NCBI RefSeq assembly: GCF_017571475.1
Contig: NZ_JAGETW010000001.1
Coordinates: forward strand, 577,155 to 641,154
Reading direction: 5' to 3'
DNA length: 64,000 bases
Origin: Thiomicrorhabdus sp. 6S3-12
GTDB taxonomy: Bacteria > Pseudomonadota > Gammaproteobacteria > Thiomicrospirales > Thiomicrospiraceae
Part shown: one piece after another, positions 34,451 through 43,898 of the stretch
Layout of the letters: each line of letters opens with the position of its first letter
How positions within the stretch are numbered: the stretch's first letter is position 1
Notes under the pieces: generated by a model
What the model was told of the DNA's origin: nothing
The model's input: the letters and a program-made list of their open reading frames with translations, nothing else
The model's database searches: none
Position numbers and translations under genes: made by a program

Positions 34451-35640
34451 TGAATAAATGGCTACTAACTCTTCTGACAACACTTTTACTGAGCACAAAT
34501 TCATTCGCAGACTTTGACTTTGAGAAGGCCTGTAATGAAGGTCGAGGGGATGCCTGTTCAGTAGCCGCTCTGGCCTATCAAAAGAAAAACAATAACAGCA
34601 AAGCATTAGAGTTCTTCCAAAAAGGCTGCATCTATCGAGATGCAAATTCATGCGCCAAGAGCGCTTTAATGTACGAATCGGGGAGAGGTGTTAATAAAAA
34701 CACTGCTAAAGCAGTCGATTTTTACGGTAAAGCCTGTGAGTATGGCGATACGGATAGCTGTAACTATCTCGGCGCCAAATACTACAATGGCGATGGCATT
34801 AAACAGAACGTTGCCATGTCGATTAAGTTGTTTCAAACCGCCTGTAACGGAGGTAATGCAGATGGCTGCCAAAACGTAATTAAACTCTATCAGGCGTACT
34901 GCGATGGCGGTCATGCCTTTAGTTGTAATGCGCTTGGAGCCATGTATTTTAAAGGCCAGGGGGTTAATAAAAATGCAGGCAGAGCAGCGGAACTTGTTGT
35001 TAAATCCTGTAATCTTGGCGATGCCAACGGCTGCTATCTCAGCGGCATCGCTTATGAACAGGGCGTAGGAGGAACACAAAACCTCAATACGGCCCTGCAA
35101 TATTATCAAAAGAGCTGCCAAATGCAGAATGACAAAGGCTGTAAGGCAGCTCAAAAGCTTCAGTCAACGACTCAGGAGCCCAAACAGCCTAGCAGCCAAA
35201 GTCATTCTCAAGCACCTGTAGCGAAGCCTGAACAGGCAACAAAGCCTGCAACGATTACCGACCATCGACAACAAAACGAAACCGAAGCGTTTTACTCACA
35301 AGCGCTTAAATTAGCGAATACTACCGAAGGCTGTAACCGCGAGGCTTACGACCTGTTCAAACAGGCCGCCAATCAAGGACATATCGAAGCGAGCAATACC
35401 CTTGCTTTCTACGCGGCTAAAGGCTTTTGTGAGGCTAAAAGCTACTCACGCATGATCCACTGGTATGAGAATGCGGCAAATCACGGTGACACCAACGCCA
35501 TGTTCACCCTAGGAAAAATTTATGAAGAAGGGGATTACGACCAGCATGCGGACAAAGACAAGGCTCTCTACTGGTTTGAAAAGTGTGCAAAACAGGGAAA
35601 ACAAGGCTGCCAGAAAGCATACAATCGACTTAGAAGGTAA
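34447..35640 (+). CDS. Secreted cysteine-rich Sel1-repeat protein (Hcp-like)
   Basis: The 397-residue protein has a signal peptide (cut near SFA-DF, residue 21). Residues about 25-235 hold Sel1-like repeats of about 36 residues (ALMYESGRGVNKNTAKAVDFYGKAC and relatives), each with a Cys pair, as in Helicobacter cysteine-rich proteins. A Gln/Pro/Ser-rich linker (about 238-280) separates a second block of three more usual Sel1 repeats. The Cys pairs suggest disulfide-linked repeats in the periplasm. Such proteins act as protein-protein scaffolds; the partner is unknown. Coupled to the membrane protein upstream. Confidence 0.85.
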   Translation: MMNKWLLTLLTTLLLSTNSFADFDFEKACNEGRGDACSVAALAYQKKNNNSKALEFFQKGCIYRDANSCAKSALMYESGRGVNKNTAKAVDFYGKACEYGDTDSCNYLGAKYYNGDGIKQNVAMSIKLFQTACNGGNADGCQNVIKLYQAYCDGGHAFSCNALGAMYFKGQGVNKNAGRAAELVVKSCNLGDANGCYLSGIAYEQGVGGTQNLNTALQYYQKSCQMQNDKGCKAAQKLQSTTQEPKQPSSQSHSQAPVAKPEQATKPATITDHRQQNETEAFYSQALKLANTTEGCNREAYDLFKQAANQGHIEASNTLAFYAAKGFCEAKSYSRMIHWYENAANHGDTNAMFTLGKIYEEGDYDQHADKDKALYWFEKCAKQGKQGCQKAYNRLRR

Positions 35641-35795
35641 TCCAGCTTCTGAATTGAGTTTGAAAAATACCTCTCGATCGATTGATTTTCCTGCCTTGCT
35701 GCTCGCAAATTGACAACGCTCGGCGCAGCAAACAATTTTCCTCGAGTAGGCAGATCACCTATAATCGGACTCACTCATTTTCAGGGATGATTACA

Positions 35796-36653
35796 ATGCC
35801 TACCTATGGAACTCAGGTTCAAGTTGCCCGCAAATTAATTAAGCAGATCGATATTCCAATCCTTCCTGACGAACTTGTTCAGTTGCAACAACTCCTGCAA
35901 CAACATGAGATGCCAAGCATAAAGAAGCTGGTTGAACTGATCAGCCGTAACCCCTATCTTGCCGCAGAATTAATCTCTCTTGCCAATACGTCTATTTTCA
36001 ATAGCAAGATGATTCCCGTACAAGATCTCGAAAGCGCGCTTTTTCGGCTCGGAATTAACAATCTGCGCGATTACGTAACCTCGATACATATCAAAAAGAA
36101 TTTTCTGGAAAACTCTCTTAGCGGCTTGAGTTACCACAGCCAGATAATTGCTGAGATCACCAGTCTAATCGCGCTCGAAACTAATTTACTTAAACCCTCA
36201 GAAGCTTATCTGCTCGGTTTAATTCACGATATCGGTTCTTTTGCCATTCACAAGATGGATGAAAATTACGGCATGACGTTCCATCACAGCCATCAAAGCT
36301 TTCATGCGGCCAACGATCATGACTGCAAAAAATACGGCACCTCTCATAGCGCCCTCGGCTATGTGATCGCCCACGAGCTGCATCTTCCGAAATTAATTGC
36401 ACATACGATTCTTCTGCACCACGAACAACATACCATGCGGATAAAAGAGGCCGATTTGCGCAGAAACGTTGCCTTGCTCAAAATGGCTCACTTTCTGGAA
36501 ATGGATTTACGCTTCAAGAACTCCAAACAAGCCAATACTCACCGCAACTGTGCCGACGAACAGGAACAGATAGAGCGCTGTTTAGCCGTATTGGGACTCA
36601 ACCAACAACACTTGAAGCAAATCGATTCCCGTCTGGCTCAGCTGAATCCTTAA
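35796..36653 (+). CDS. HDOD-domain signalling protein
   Basis: ATG 35796 follows CAGGGA; the frame is open to 35682 without a ribosome site. The 285-residue protein is one HDOD domain, with LPDELVQLQQLLQQHEMPSIKKLVELISRNPYLAAELISLANT at its start and the partial HD-type residues LGLIHDIGSFAI later. HDOD proteins bind partner proteins or nucleotides in signalling, often near GGDEF proteins, and usually lack phosphohydrolase activity. A GGDEF gene lies 1.6 kb away. It is convergent with the HAD phosphatase gene. Confidence 0.85.
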   Translation: MPTYGTQVQVARKLIKQIDIPILPDELVQLQQLLQQHEMPSIKKLVELISRNPYLAAELISLANTSIFNSKMIPVQDLESALFRLGINNLRDYVTSIHIKKNFLENSLSGLSYHSQIIAEITSLIALETNLLKPSEAYLLGLIHDIGSFAIHKMDENYGMTFHHSHQSFHAANDHDCKKYGTSHSALGYVIAHELHLPKLIAHTILLHHEQHTMRIKEADLRRNVALLKMAHFLEMDLRFKNSKQANTHRNCADEQEQIERCLAVLGLNQQHLKQIDSRLAQLNP

Positions 36654-36666
36654 CTCCTGCGGAGCC

Positions 36667-37467
36667 TTACTCACTCAGCAGATTCTGTTGCAAATAGAGC
36701 GCCACCCCCTCCTCGGCATTGCTTAATGCCTGGTCAGCGTATGGAACCTGTTCTTTCAAAGCCTCATTGGCATTGGCCATAACCACCGGACGGCCGACCC
36801 ACTGCAACATATCAATATCGTTAAAGCCGTCACCGAAAGCCACCACCTCGGAGGAGTCAATACCTCTCTCGGAACAAAGCTGGGCGAGCGCTTTCCCTTT
36901 GGACACCCCCTTATTCATTACTTCCAGATAGATTTCCGTCGTAAAAGTGATGTAAAGCTGATCTCCCAAAGCTTCTTTTAATTTGCGCTCAAGCGGAACC
37001 AGTTTGGCATGCGGCGCATTGAAGTAGAATTTGTCGATGTGCTCGGGATCCAGTTCGGAAAAATCCACTCGCTGATACTCAAAACCGGACGCCTTGTGTA
37101 TATCCAACAGCGGTTTGTTTTCCTCTTCGACCAGCCAGACATCGCCCTGATAGATATTACGATGCACTGCATAGTCTGCCGAAATATCCAACACCTTGGC
37201 AACCAGCTCTTGCGGAATATGGTTTTCGTACAACAGCCTTCCGTGATGATCGTGAATGCGAGCGCCGTTGGAAGTGATGAAACTGACCGGAACTTTAATC
37301 TTCTGGGCAATCAGGTAGACATCCTGAAAATGACGGCCGGTGGCAATCATCAGCTCACACCCTCTGGCGTATAAAGCCTGCAGAGTTCGAACCGTTAAAT
37401 CACCGATCTGGTGATCTGAATTTAATAAAGTCCCATCTAAATCTATTACAACCAATCGAGCCATCAA
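36667..37467 (-). CDS. HAD-superfamily Cof-type phosphatase (YidA-like)
   Basis: The 266-residue protein has HAD motif I VIDLDGTLLNSD (Asp nucleophile near residue 8), motif II FITSNGA, the Lys of GVSKGKALAQL and motif IV VVAFGDGFNDIDML, with a large C2B cap in the middle. Cof-type enzymes dephosphorylate sugar phosphates, FMN or PLP, so the substrate is not predictable. Its 3' end is 13 bases from the HDOD gene end. Confidence 0.9.
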   Translation of the reverse strand: MMARLVVIDLDGTLLNSDHQIGDLTVRTLQALYARGCELMIATGRHFQDVYLIAQKIKVPVSFITSNGARIHDHHGRLLYENHIPQELVAKVLDISADYAVHRNIYQGDVWLVEEENKPLLDIHKASGFEYQRVDFSELDPEHIDKFYFNAPHAKLVPLERKLKEALGDQLYITFTTEIYLEVMNKGVSKGKALAQLCSERGIDSSEVVAFGDGFNDIDMLQWVGRPVVMANANEALKEQVPYADQALSNAEEGVALYLQQNLLSE

Positions 37468-37606
37468 TGACTTCCCTAAAGATATAGATTATTATCTATG
37501 AAAAATTGAATAACGTTAAATTTTTATAGAACCTTACCAGAATTTTAGGGTTTTTAGGAGTCTTATAAACGGTGACCTCAGCTCTACCTTACTTCGTCAG
37601 GCATAA

Positions 37607-37636
37607 AAAAAGCGCTCGGGAACCGCTTGTCCCGAC
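37607..37636 (-). terminator. Terminator of the ferritin gene
   Basis: On the minus strand TCGGGA and TCCCGA pair around an eight-base loop and GCGCTTTTTTTATG follows. It lies about 30 bases past the ferritin stop codon. Confidence 0.6.
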
Positions 37637-37663
37637 CACTTATAATCCTTGGCAGGCTTGTGT

Positions 37664-38170
37664 TTAATGCGCTGCGGCCAAGCGCTGTAAATAATTATCC
37701 ATAATATGCAACGTCTGTCCCGGCTCACCGTCAAAGCCGAGCATTTCCGCTTTACCGAGAACCTTGCCGAATAAAACCTCTTCTTCATGCTGTTCAGCAA
37801 TGAACCATTCGATGAAATTGAAGGTCGTATAGTCCTCTTTCTCAAAGGCGGTTTTGGCAATCTGCTTAATCATCGCAGTCACTTTCTTCTCATGCTTGAA
37901 GGCCGCTTTGAGAACTTCCATCAGATTATCGTATTCGCTCGGCGGCTTCGGAATCTCCTCGATCGTGACCGGCGCACCGCATTCGGCCATATAGTTAAAA
38001 ATCTTGTCCATATGTTCGCGCTCTTCAAGACTATGGCCTCGAAAGAATTCCGCCGCTCCATCCAGACCTTCGCCTTCCGCCCAGGCACACATCTGAAGAT
38101 AAATATTCGAAGCATAAAACTCCGCGTTGACCTGTCTGTTCAACAGCTTTTTGATCTTTTTACTTAACAT
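37664..38170 (-). CDS. ftnA: Non-haem ferritin
   Basis: ATG 38170 is chosen because AAGGAGG is six bases upstream; an ATG at 38188 is in frame but places that site inside the gene. The 168-residue four-helix protein has the ferroxidase ligands in NAEFYASNIYLQ (Glu17-type), HSLEEREHMDK (Glu, His) and WFIAEQHEEE (Glu, Gln). It stores iron as ferric mineral in a 24-mer and limits Fenton chemistry. Length fits E. coli FtnA (165). A terminator follows. Confidence 0.93.
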   Translation of the reverse strand: MLSKKIKKLLNRQVNAEFYASNIYLQMCAWAEGEGLDGAAEFFRGHSLEEREHMDKIFNYMAECGAPVTIEEIPKPPSEYDNLMEVLKAAFKHEKKVTAMIKQIAKTAFEKEDYTTFNFIEWFIAEQHEEEVLFGKVLGKAEMLGFDGEPGQTLHIMDNYLQRLAAAH

Positions 38171-38296
38171 CTCCGCCTCCTTCGACATCAGGCATCAAAC
38201 TGACGCCCTTTCCTGCTTGTCTTAAACCCGGTTTTCCAATCACTCCAATTTTCTGTTCTCTGCACGCCTCCCGTCAGTCTCCCTCCGGACAGCAGT

Positions 38297-39709
38297 CTAA
38301 ATCTGCTCACGCGCCTGTTTATTGCGCTTTTTCTGCTCATACATCGCTTTGTCCGCTTGTCTGAGAATCTCGTCAGCACCTTCCATTTTCGGTAATAGAA
38401 GAATCCAGCCGATACTGATATGGCAGACGATCTGATTACCGTCAATCTCATAGGGTTCGTTCAACAAACGCTGATAACGCTCGGTCATATCACGCAGCTG
38501 GGCAACCGCGGACTCCGGAGGCGTTGCCAACCCCTGAAACAGAATCACGAACTCATCCCCCCCCAAACGGGCAACCAGATCATCGATACGGGTGTATTTC
38601 TGAAGTCGAATGGCAAACGCCTGTAACAGCTTATCCCCCATATCATGCCCATAGCGGTCATTTACCGGTTTAAAATCATCCAAATCCAAATACATCAAAC
38701 CGGATTGAATTCCTTCGTTCTGCAAGTTTCTCAGCGCTTCCCCCGCTCCCTGAATCAGCATTCGGCGATTCGCCAAGCCAGTCAGTTCGTCATGCATGGA
38801 AAGATGGTTCAGTCGTCTGAACAGGTGCCCCTGATGCTTTTCATGGTGCATTGCAAACCATAACAGCCCCGACCAAAGTACGACGAAAACACTCCAGACG
38901 ACTGCGGCATGCCAAATAAGGTGCTGAGCAAAATGTTTGAGAATCAGCGGATTTTCAACAACGGCTACATCCCATAGTGTATTGGCCACCGCCACCTTAG
39001 CGGCTATTCTTCGGGTTTCATCTTCCTGCAAAAAATAGGGTCTGCTTAAACTCTCCCGCGTGCCTTCGGCAGTCACTTCTATCAGCCCCTGACGGTCGCT
39101 TCTCAACAAATACACTTCGTGCTGAGAAATTTGGCTTTCCCTGAGCGCTGCGGACAGAGGTTTGGGACTGAAACTCATAAAAAAGACCAATTTTTTCTGA
39201 TTCCATAGAACCGGAAAAATCATATCGAAATGGTAATTGCCGGGCTGAGGATGGAGATAGGCCTTGTAGTCGTAGTATTGCGTTTGCAGACTTAAGATCT
39301 CGGCGCTCTTTTCCAGATCCTGACGACAGACGTCACTGACAAAGAAATCCAGGTTCGACCATAAAATCTCGCCATGCTCGTCGGCGATACCGAATCCGAT
39401 CATTGAAGGGAAATAAAGTTTGAAGCGAGCAAACAACGACTGCTGCAATTCGTCGATGCTGTGATAGGTTTCCAGCTCTCTGAGCCATAAATCATCCAGT
39501 GAAATAGCGATCATACTGTCTCGCAATGCATTCACCCGAGATTCAATATCTTTGGCGGTGATTTCTGCCTGCTTGCGCATAATAAAGTGCTGATGCTCGA
39601 CAAATTGCCGCTTTTCAACTTGCACACGCCATCCCAAAGCAACTGTAACCAGTACCAGCAGCAAAATCATCAGCGTGACAAATAGAGCGGTTGAGCGACG
39701 CATAGGCAC
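38297..39709 (-). CDS. Membrane-bound diguanylate cyclase (GGDEF) with periplasmic sensor
   Basis: The 470-residue protein has an N-terminal transmembrane helix (about 9-28), a periplasmic domain (about 30-265, dCACHE-like in size, not certain), a second helix (about 268-290) and a GGDEF domain (about 300-465). The catalytic motif RLGGDEFVILF is intact, and RIDD five residues before it is a product-inhibition I-site (RxxD). It should make cyclic di-GMP from GTP in response to a periplasmic signal. No EAL domain is present. The HDOD gene nearby may share signalling. Confidence 0.92.
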   Translation of the reverse strand: MPMRRSTALFVTLMILLLVLVTVALGWRVQVEKRQFVEHQHFIMRKQAEITAKDIESRVNALRDSMIAISLDDLWLRELETYHSIDELQQSLFARFKLYFPSMIGFGIADEHGEILWSNLDFFVSDVCRQDLEKSAEILSLQTQYYDYKAYLHPQPGNYHFDMIFPVLWNQKKLVFFMSFSPKPLSAALRESQISQHEVYLLRSDRQGLIEVTAEGTRESLSRPYFLQEDETRRIAAKVAVANTLWDVAVVENPLILKHFAQHLIWHAAVVWSVFVVLWSGLLWFAMHHEKHQGHLFRRLNHLSMHDELTGLANRRMLIQGAGEALRNLQNEGIQSGLMYLDLDDFKPVNDRYGHDMGDKLLQAFAIRLQKYTRIDDLVARLGGDEFVILFQGLATPPESAVAQLRDMTERYQRLLNEPYEIDGNQIVCHISIGWILLLPKMEGADEILRQADKAMYEQKKRNKQAREQI

Positions 39710-39870
39710 CTCTTTATCTCAACAGACAACTCTTACGAGCAATCAAAAGAGGAAAAATACAGCGTAAATGATTTTCATCTTTATCATCAATAGTACGTAA
39801 AATATACCCAATGATCAAGAAACCGACTCATAATGTAAGCTTGTCACGGCTGCATCCATATAAATAAAGT

Positions 39871-39886
39871 CTTTCCACGTGAAACA
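39871..39886. promoter_or_regulatory. Weaker parS-like site upstream of recG
   Basis: CTTTCCACGTGAAACA matches the parS consensus at 13 of 16 positions, with a perfect right half and a degenerate left half. It lies in the gap between the GGDEF gene and recG, about 14 kb from the stronger site at 25968 and 15-16 kb from parB. Confidence 0.45.
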
Positions 39887-39962
39887 CCGTCGTGGCAAGC
39901 AGCCGCCAAGTCAATAAAGTTTTTGATAAAATTTTCGCCAATCCCGAAAAGAAACGACGTCA

Positions 39963-42230
39963 ATGTTAGAGAGCAATTCACTGGATACCCTAAAAGGGGT
40001 TGGTCCGAAACAACTGGAAAAACTGCATAAACTCGGATTGTTTACGATCCAGGATCTGCTGCTCCATCTGCCATTGCGCTATCAGGATAAAACCCGGCTA
40101 ACGCCGATCGACTCCCTTCTGGTAGGTGTGGAAGCACAGACCGAAGGAACCATTATTTCCCAAGCAATGACTCGAGGCGGGCGCAACAGCTTATTGGTTA
40201 CCATCCAGTCACCCGGCGGAGCCTGTCTGACGCTGCGTTTCTTTCACTATCATTATCGCCAGGCACAGAGTTTCACCCGCGGTAAAACCGTGCGTGTCTA
40301 CGGCGAAGTCCGTTCCGGCCCGAATGGACTGGAAATGGTTCACCCCCACTACCAGTTTATTAATCTGGAAAACCCGAAACCTCTGGACAGCACGCTTACA
40401 CCGGTGTACCCGACGACGGAAGGACTCGGACAACCCAGCATTGTCAAACTGATTACTCAGGCGTTGGACCTCGTCAAATCCTCGCCGCTTCCGGAATTAC
40501 TGCCGTCTAATCTTTTACAGGAACTGCAATTACCGGATCTTAATCAGGCCATAGTCACTCTGCATCAGCCGCAGGCGTCGGATGACCTTGTGTCCATTAA
40601 GCAATTCTGCCATCCCGCGCAACAACGCCTGATTCTGGAGGAATTAATCAGCCAGCAGATCGGTTTACAGAAACTGCGCCAGGAAGAACAAAAACGGCTC
40701 GCCCCTGCCTTTCCCCCAAGCCAAAAAGTGAATGCATTGCTCGCCTCCCTGCCGTTCTCGCTGACCGGAGCACAGCAAAGGGTTCTGGATGAAATCGGGC
40801 ACGATTTAAAACGCCAGCACCCGATGCAGCGCCTGGTTCAGGGCGACGTCGGTTCGGGCAAAACGGTCGTTGCGGCCATTGCGGCCATCCAGGCCGCCGA
40901 AGCCGGCTATCAGGTGGCGATCATGGCTCCGACCGAAATCCTTGCCGAACAACACCTCAATGCGTTTCAGGAATGGCTGGAACCGCTGGATATTTCAGTC
41001 GCCTGGTTAAACGGTCGAATGAAAGCGGCCGAAAAACGGCTGATGCTGGCGCAGGTGGAAAGCGGCGCAGCCAACGTCGTTGTCGGTACGCACGCACTGT
41101 TTCAGGATGCGGTCAACTTCAGTAAACTCGGCCTCGTCATTATCGACGAGCAACACCGTTTTGGCGTCCACCAACGGCTCACTTTGCAGCAAAAAGGGCA
41201 AAAGATCGTTCTCGAAGGCGAAGAAAGCGACAAAGAATCAGTGGGAGATAATTTGCTGAAGGTCGAGGCAAATAAACCCTATAACGACGGATTTTTGAGT
41301 CCGATTGAGGCGGACGAAGCACCCGTAGCGGAATGTACTCACGGTGTACATGAGCAACGGAAGGCTGAGTCCAACAATGATCTGGCTCAAAAAGACAAGT
41401 TAGAAGTGCATCCACACCAGTTGATTATGACCGCAACCCCTATCCCCAGAACTCTGGCAATGACCGCTTACGGCGATCTCGATCTGTCGGTAATCGACGA
41501 GTTACCGCCGGGCCGAAAACCGATCGAAACCGCCGTCATGAGCAACACCAAGCGTGATGAACTAATGGAACACCTGTATGCCAAATGTACACAGGGTGTG
41601 CAGGCATACTGGGTGTGTCCGCTGATCGAAGAATCCGAACTTCTGCATGCTCAGGCAGCCGAAGTGACGGCCACGCAATTTACCGACCGCTGGCCTGACC
41701 TGCGGGTCGGTCTGGTTCACGGTCGTTTGAAAGGGGACGAAAAAGCGCTGGTGATGAATGCATTCAAGCAGCATGATCTTGATCTGCTGGTCGCGACGAC
41801 CGTGATAGAGGTCGGGGTAAATGTTCCGAATGCCAGCCTGATGATTATCGAAAATGCCGAACGCCTGGGACTTGCTCAATTGCATCAACTGCGCGGTCGG
41901 GTTGGACGAGGCGAAAAGCAGAGCCACTGCGTACTGCTCTATCAACCACCTTTGTCGACCACCGGCAAGGCACGCTTAAATATTATGCGCGAAACCAACG
42001 ACGGCTTTAGAATTGCCGAAGAGGATCTTAAAATCCGCGGACCGGGCGAAATTCTCGGCACGCGTCAGACTGGAGGACTTCAGCTGCGAATCGCCGACCT
42101 GCAACGCGACGCGCGCTTTATCCCCCTTGCCCAAGAATACAGTGCCTTAATGCTGCATAATGATCCGCAAAGAGTCGACGCCCTGCAACATAGATGGATC
42201 GGCCATCGAGTCGAGTACCAGAATGCCTAG
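39963..42230 (+). CDS. recG: ATP-dependent DNA helicase RecG, with an internal insertion
   Basis: The 755-residue protein remodels stalled replication forks. It has an N-terminal OB-fold wedge domain (about 1-200), then the SF2 motor with Walker A QGDVGSGKT, DEQH box IIDEQHRFGVHQR, motif III TATPIPRTL, and motifs V-VI ATTVIEVGVNVPNASLM and QLRGRVGRG. It is about 60 residues longer than E. coli RecG (693). The surplus is one acidic insert (about 41202-41400) between the DEQH box and motif III, where E. coli has only a short loop. The start lies beside GACGTCA without a strong ribosome site. ubiC follows after 12 bases. Confidence 0.95.
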   Translation: MLESNSLDTLKGVGPKQLEKLHKLGLFTIQDLLLHLPLRYQDKTRLTPIDSLLVGVEAQTEGTIISQAMTRGGRNSLLVTIQSPGGACLTLRFFHYHYRQAQSFTRGKTVRVYGEVRSGPNGLEMVHPHYQFINLENPKPLDSTLTPVYPTTEGLGQPSIVKLITQALDLVKSSPLPELLPSNLLQELQLPDLNQAIVTLHQPQASDDLVSIKQFCHPAQQRLILEELISQQIGLQKLRQEEQKRLAPAFPPSQKVNALLASLPFSLTGAQQRVLDEIGHDLKRQHPMQRLVQGDVGSGKTVVAAIAAIQAAEAGYQVAIMAPTEILAEQHLNAFQEWLEPLDISVAWLNGRMKAAEKRLMLAQVESGAANVVVGTHALFQDAVNFSKLGLVIIDEQHRFGVHQRLTLQQKGQKIVLEGEESDKESVGDNLLKVEANKPYNDGFLSPIEADEAPVAECTHGVHEQRKAESNNDLAQKDKLEVHPHQLIMTATPIPRTLAMTAYGDLDLSVIDELPPGRKPIETAVMSNTKRDELMEHLYAKCTQGVQAYWVCPLIEESELLHAQAAEVTATQFTDRWPDLRVGLVHGRLKGDEKALVMNAFKQHDLDLLVATTVIEVGVNVPNASLMIIENAERLGLAQLHQLRGRVGRGEKQSHCVLLYQPPLSTTGKARLNIMRETNDGFRIAEEDLKIRGPGEILGTRQTGGLQLRIADLQRDARFIPLAQEYSALMLHNDPQRVDALQHRWIGHRVEYQNA

Positions 42231-42242
42231 AGAGTTTTTACT

Positions 42243-42779
42243 ATGCCTTTGAGTGGATCAACGCCTTCGGAGAAGCGATGGTATGCGGACGCCCTGCTAA
42301 ACCGCATTACAGCGCAACCACGACAGAAATCCTGGTTACGCACGCCAAAGTCGCTGACGCGGAGAATCCGCCAACACTGCCCGCAGATGCAGGTTAAAGT
42401 CCTAAAACAGGAATTCGCCCTGGCCTATGAAGACGAACGCCAGGCGCTTGGACTGCAAAAGAACCAGCGGGTATGGCTCAGAGAGGTTTTACTGCAATGT
42501 GACGGGAAAAACTGGGTCTTTGCACGTACTGTAATCCCTTATTTCAAAAGCGGTAATCCTTGGTTGATGCTGCAGAAACTTGGTACCCAGCCTCTCGGAG
42601 AAGTTCTTTTTGATATCAAACAAATCTGCCGCAGCGATTTCCGTTTTCAGCATTTTCCTAAGCAGCGCTTACCGCTGGATGCCTATTTACGCCACGCCAG
42701 ACGGTCTGTTTTCTGGCACGATACCCATAGCGACTTCCCGCTCCTGCTGACCGAAGTTTTCCTGCACAAAATGCCGTAA
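42243..42779 (+). CDS. ubiC: Chorismate pyruvate-lyase
   Basis: The 178-residue protein converts chorismate to 4-hydroxybenzoate, the first step of ubiquinone synthesis. QNQRVWLREVLLQCDGKNWVFARTVIP-like sequence (residues about 78-100), LGTQPLGEVLF and the closing HDTHSDFPLLLTEVFL match UbiC, including the catalytic Arg and the last conserved Glu. It lies directly after recG on the plus strand. ubiA, its usual partner, is 1.6 kb further on and on the other strand. The ATG follows AGAGAG. Confidence 0.88.
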   Translation: MPLSGSTPSEKRWYADALLNRITAQPRQKSWLRTPKSLTRRIRQHCPQMQVKVLKQEFALAYEDERQALGLQKNQRVWLREVLLQCDGKNWVFARTVIPYFKSGNPWLMLQKLGTQPLGEVLFDIKQICRSDFRFQHFPKQRLPLDAYLRHARRSVFWHDTHSDFPLLLTEVFLHKMP

Positions 42780-42783
42780 GCAT

Positions 42784-43896
42784 TCAGGACTTACTGAAAA
42801 GCATTTCCAACATAAAGCTGATACTGAACTCCGGTTGTTCGAAGTCATCCTCGGAAAACCAGCTCAAGCGGGGTTGCATTTCGGCGAACAGCCATTCCTG
42901 ATAAAGCTTTTCCCGCCAATTCATTCCCAGCGTCACCTGATCCTGGTTAAAGGTGTCTGTATGAATGTTTCCTTTGACCTCAATAAAGTAAGAGCGAATC
43001 CGGTGCGGATTGATCTGATAAAAAACCGTACCCCGCTGACGTAGTTCATAAAGATTTTCGTCATATAACCAGGTTCCACGCGTTTCGCTACGAAACAGAT
43101 TATGCTCGGTCGGATAGTCGAAAACCTGAGTAATTTTCCAGACAAAGTGGCTCATACGTTCATAAATAAAGTCCTGACTGGTCCGACTCGTCAAACCGCT
43201 ATCAAACTTGGATCTGTAACGGTGGCGCCAGCGCACATAAGGATTGGGGCGGGTTTCGTCGAATTTAAGACCGACATCGAACTGCAGCAGGAAGTTGGCG
43301 CTACTGTTGACCAGATACTGAGCGGCGAAAGTTGTGCGCTGCGGCACCGCAGTATCGTCTCTGACCGGTTTCGATTCAAGTGAACCGATCCCGTCATCCT
43401 CAACATCGGGATCGCTTTCGTCAAACGACGAAATCAAAAACTTAACTCTTTTGCGCCAGCGCGGCAGGTCAATATACACTCGGAAATTCGGGCGACTGCG
43501 TAAAGTCCCGTTATCATAGAAGGTTACCGGAAAATACAGCTTGAGCTTACTTCCCTTGCGTTGAATTTCCAGTGTTTCATCGCCGAGAAAACGATCGACA
43601 CGATCTCCAACATCATCCAGATAATCGGTCACATCGTATTTCAGACCGACCAGGCGTTCAATCGCCTCCACAACCATTCCGGGGTGATAGTCTTCAAACA
43701 GATATTTAGGCTCTTTTTCCGGCCCACTGAGTACCTCTTCCGCCTGAACCTGAGTCGCGACCAAAACGCCACAAAACAGCATAGACACGGCCAACACCTG
43801 CCGACGGAACCCGACAGTAGCAAACAACCGTTTTATGGTGCGGTTTTGGTACAATAGCGCCCCCTGCAGGAAGAAAACAAATACGCGGAAATTCAA
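42784..43896 (-). CDS. Unrecognised exported protein, probable outer-membrane beta-barrel
   Basis: I know no family for this 370-residue product. A hydrophobic signal (LAVSMLFCGVLVATQVQA, cut before EEVLSG, about residue 52) is followed by an acidic region and then many amphipathic strands rich in Tyr, Phe, Trp and Arg, such as PYVRWRHRYRSKF and RIRSYFIEVKGN. This looks like an outer-membrane barrel, although the last residues (LFSKS) are not the usual terminal Phe. The start is uncertain because ATG 43896 leaves an unusually long n-region and nearly touches the divergent gene. It lies between ubiC and ubiA, 4 bases from the ubiC end. Confidence 0.7.
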   Translation of the reverse strand: MNFRVFVFFLQGALLYQNRTIKRLFATVGFRRQVLAVSMLFCGVLVATQVQAEEVLSGPEKEPKYLFEDYHPGMVVEAIERLVGLKYDVTDYLDDVGDRVDRFLGDETLEIQRKGSKLKLYFPVTFYDNGTLRSRPNFRVYIDLPRWRKRVKFLISSFDESDPDVEDDGIGSLESKPVRDDTAVPQRTTFAAQYLVNSSANFLLQFDVGLKFDETRPNPYVRWRHRYRSKFDSGLTSRTSQDFIYERMSHFVWKITQVFDYPTEHNLFRSETRGTWLYDENLYELRQRGTVFYQINPHRIRSYFIEVKGNIHTDTFNQDQVTLGMNWREKLYQEWLFAEMQPRLSWFSEDDFEQPEFSISFMLEMLFSKS

Positions 43897-43898
43897 TA

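Noticed and set aside
41202..41400. Intein in RecG
   Set aside because: The insert is only about 65 residues, has no Cys/Ser at its start and no His-Asn at its end, so it cannot be a self-splicing intein.
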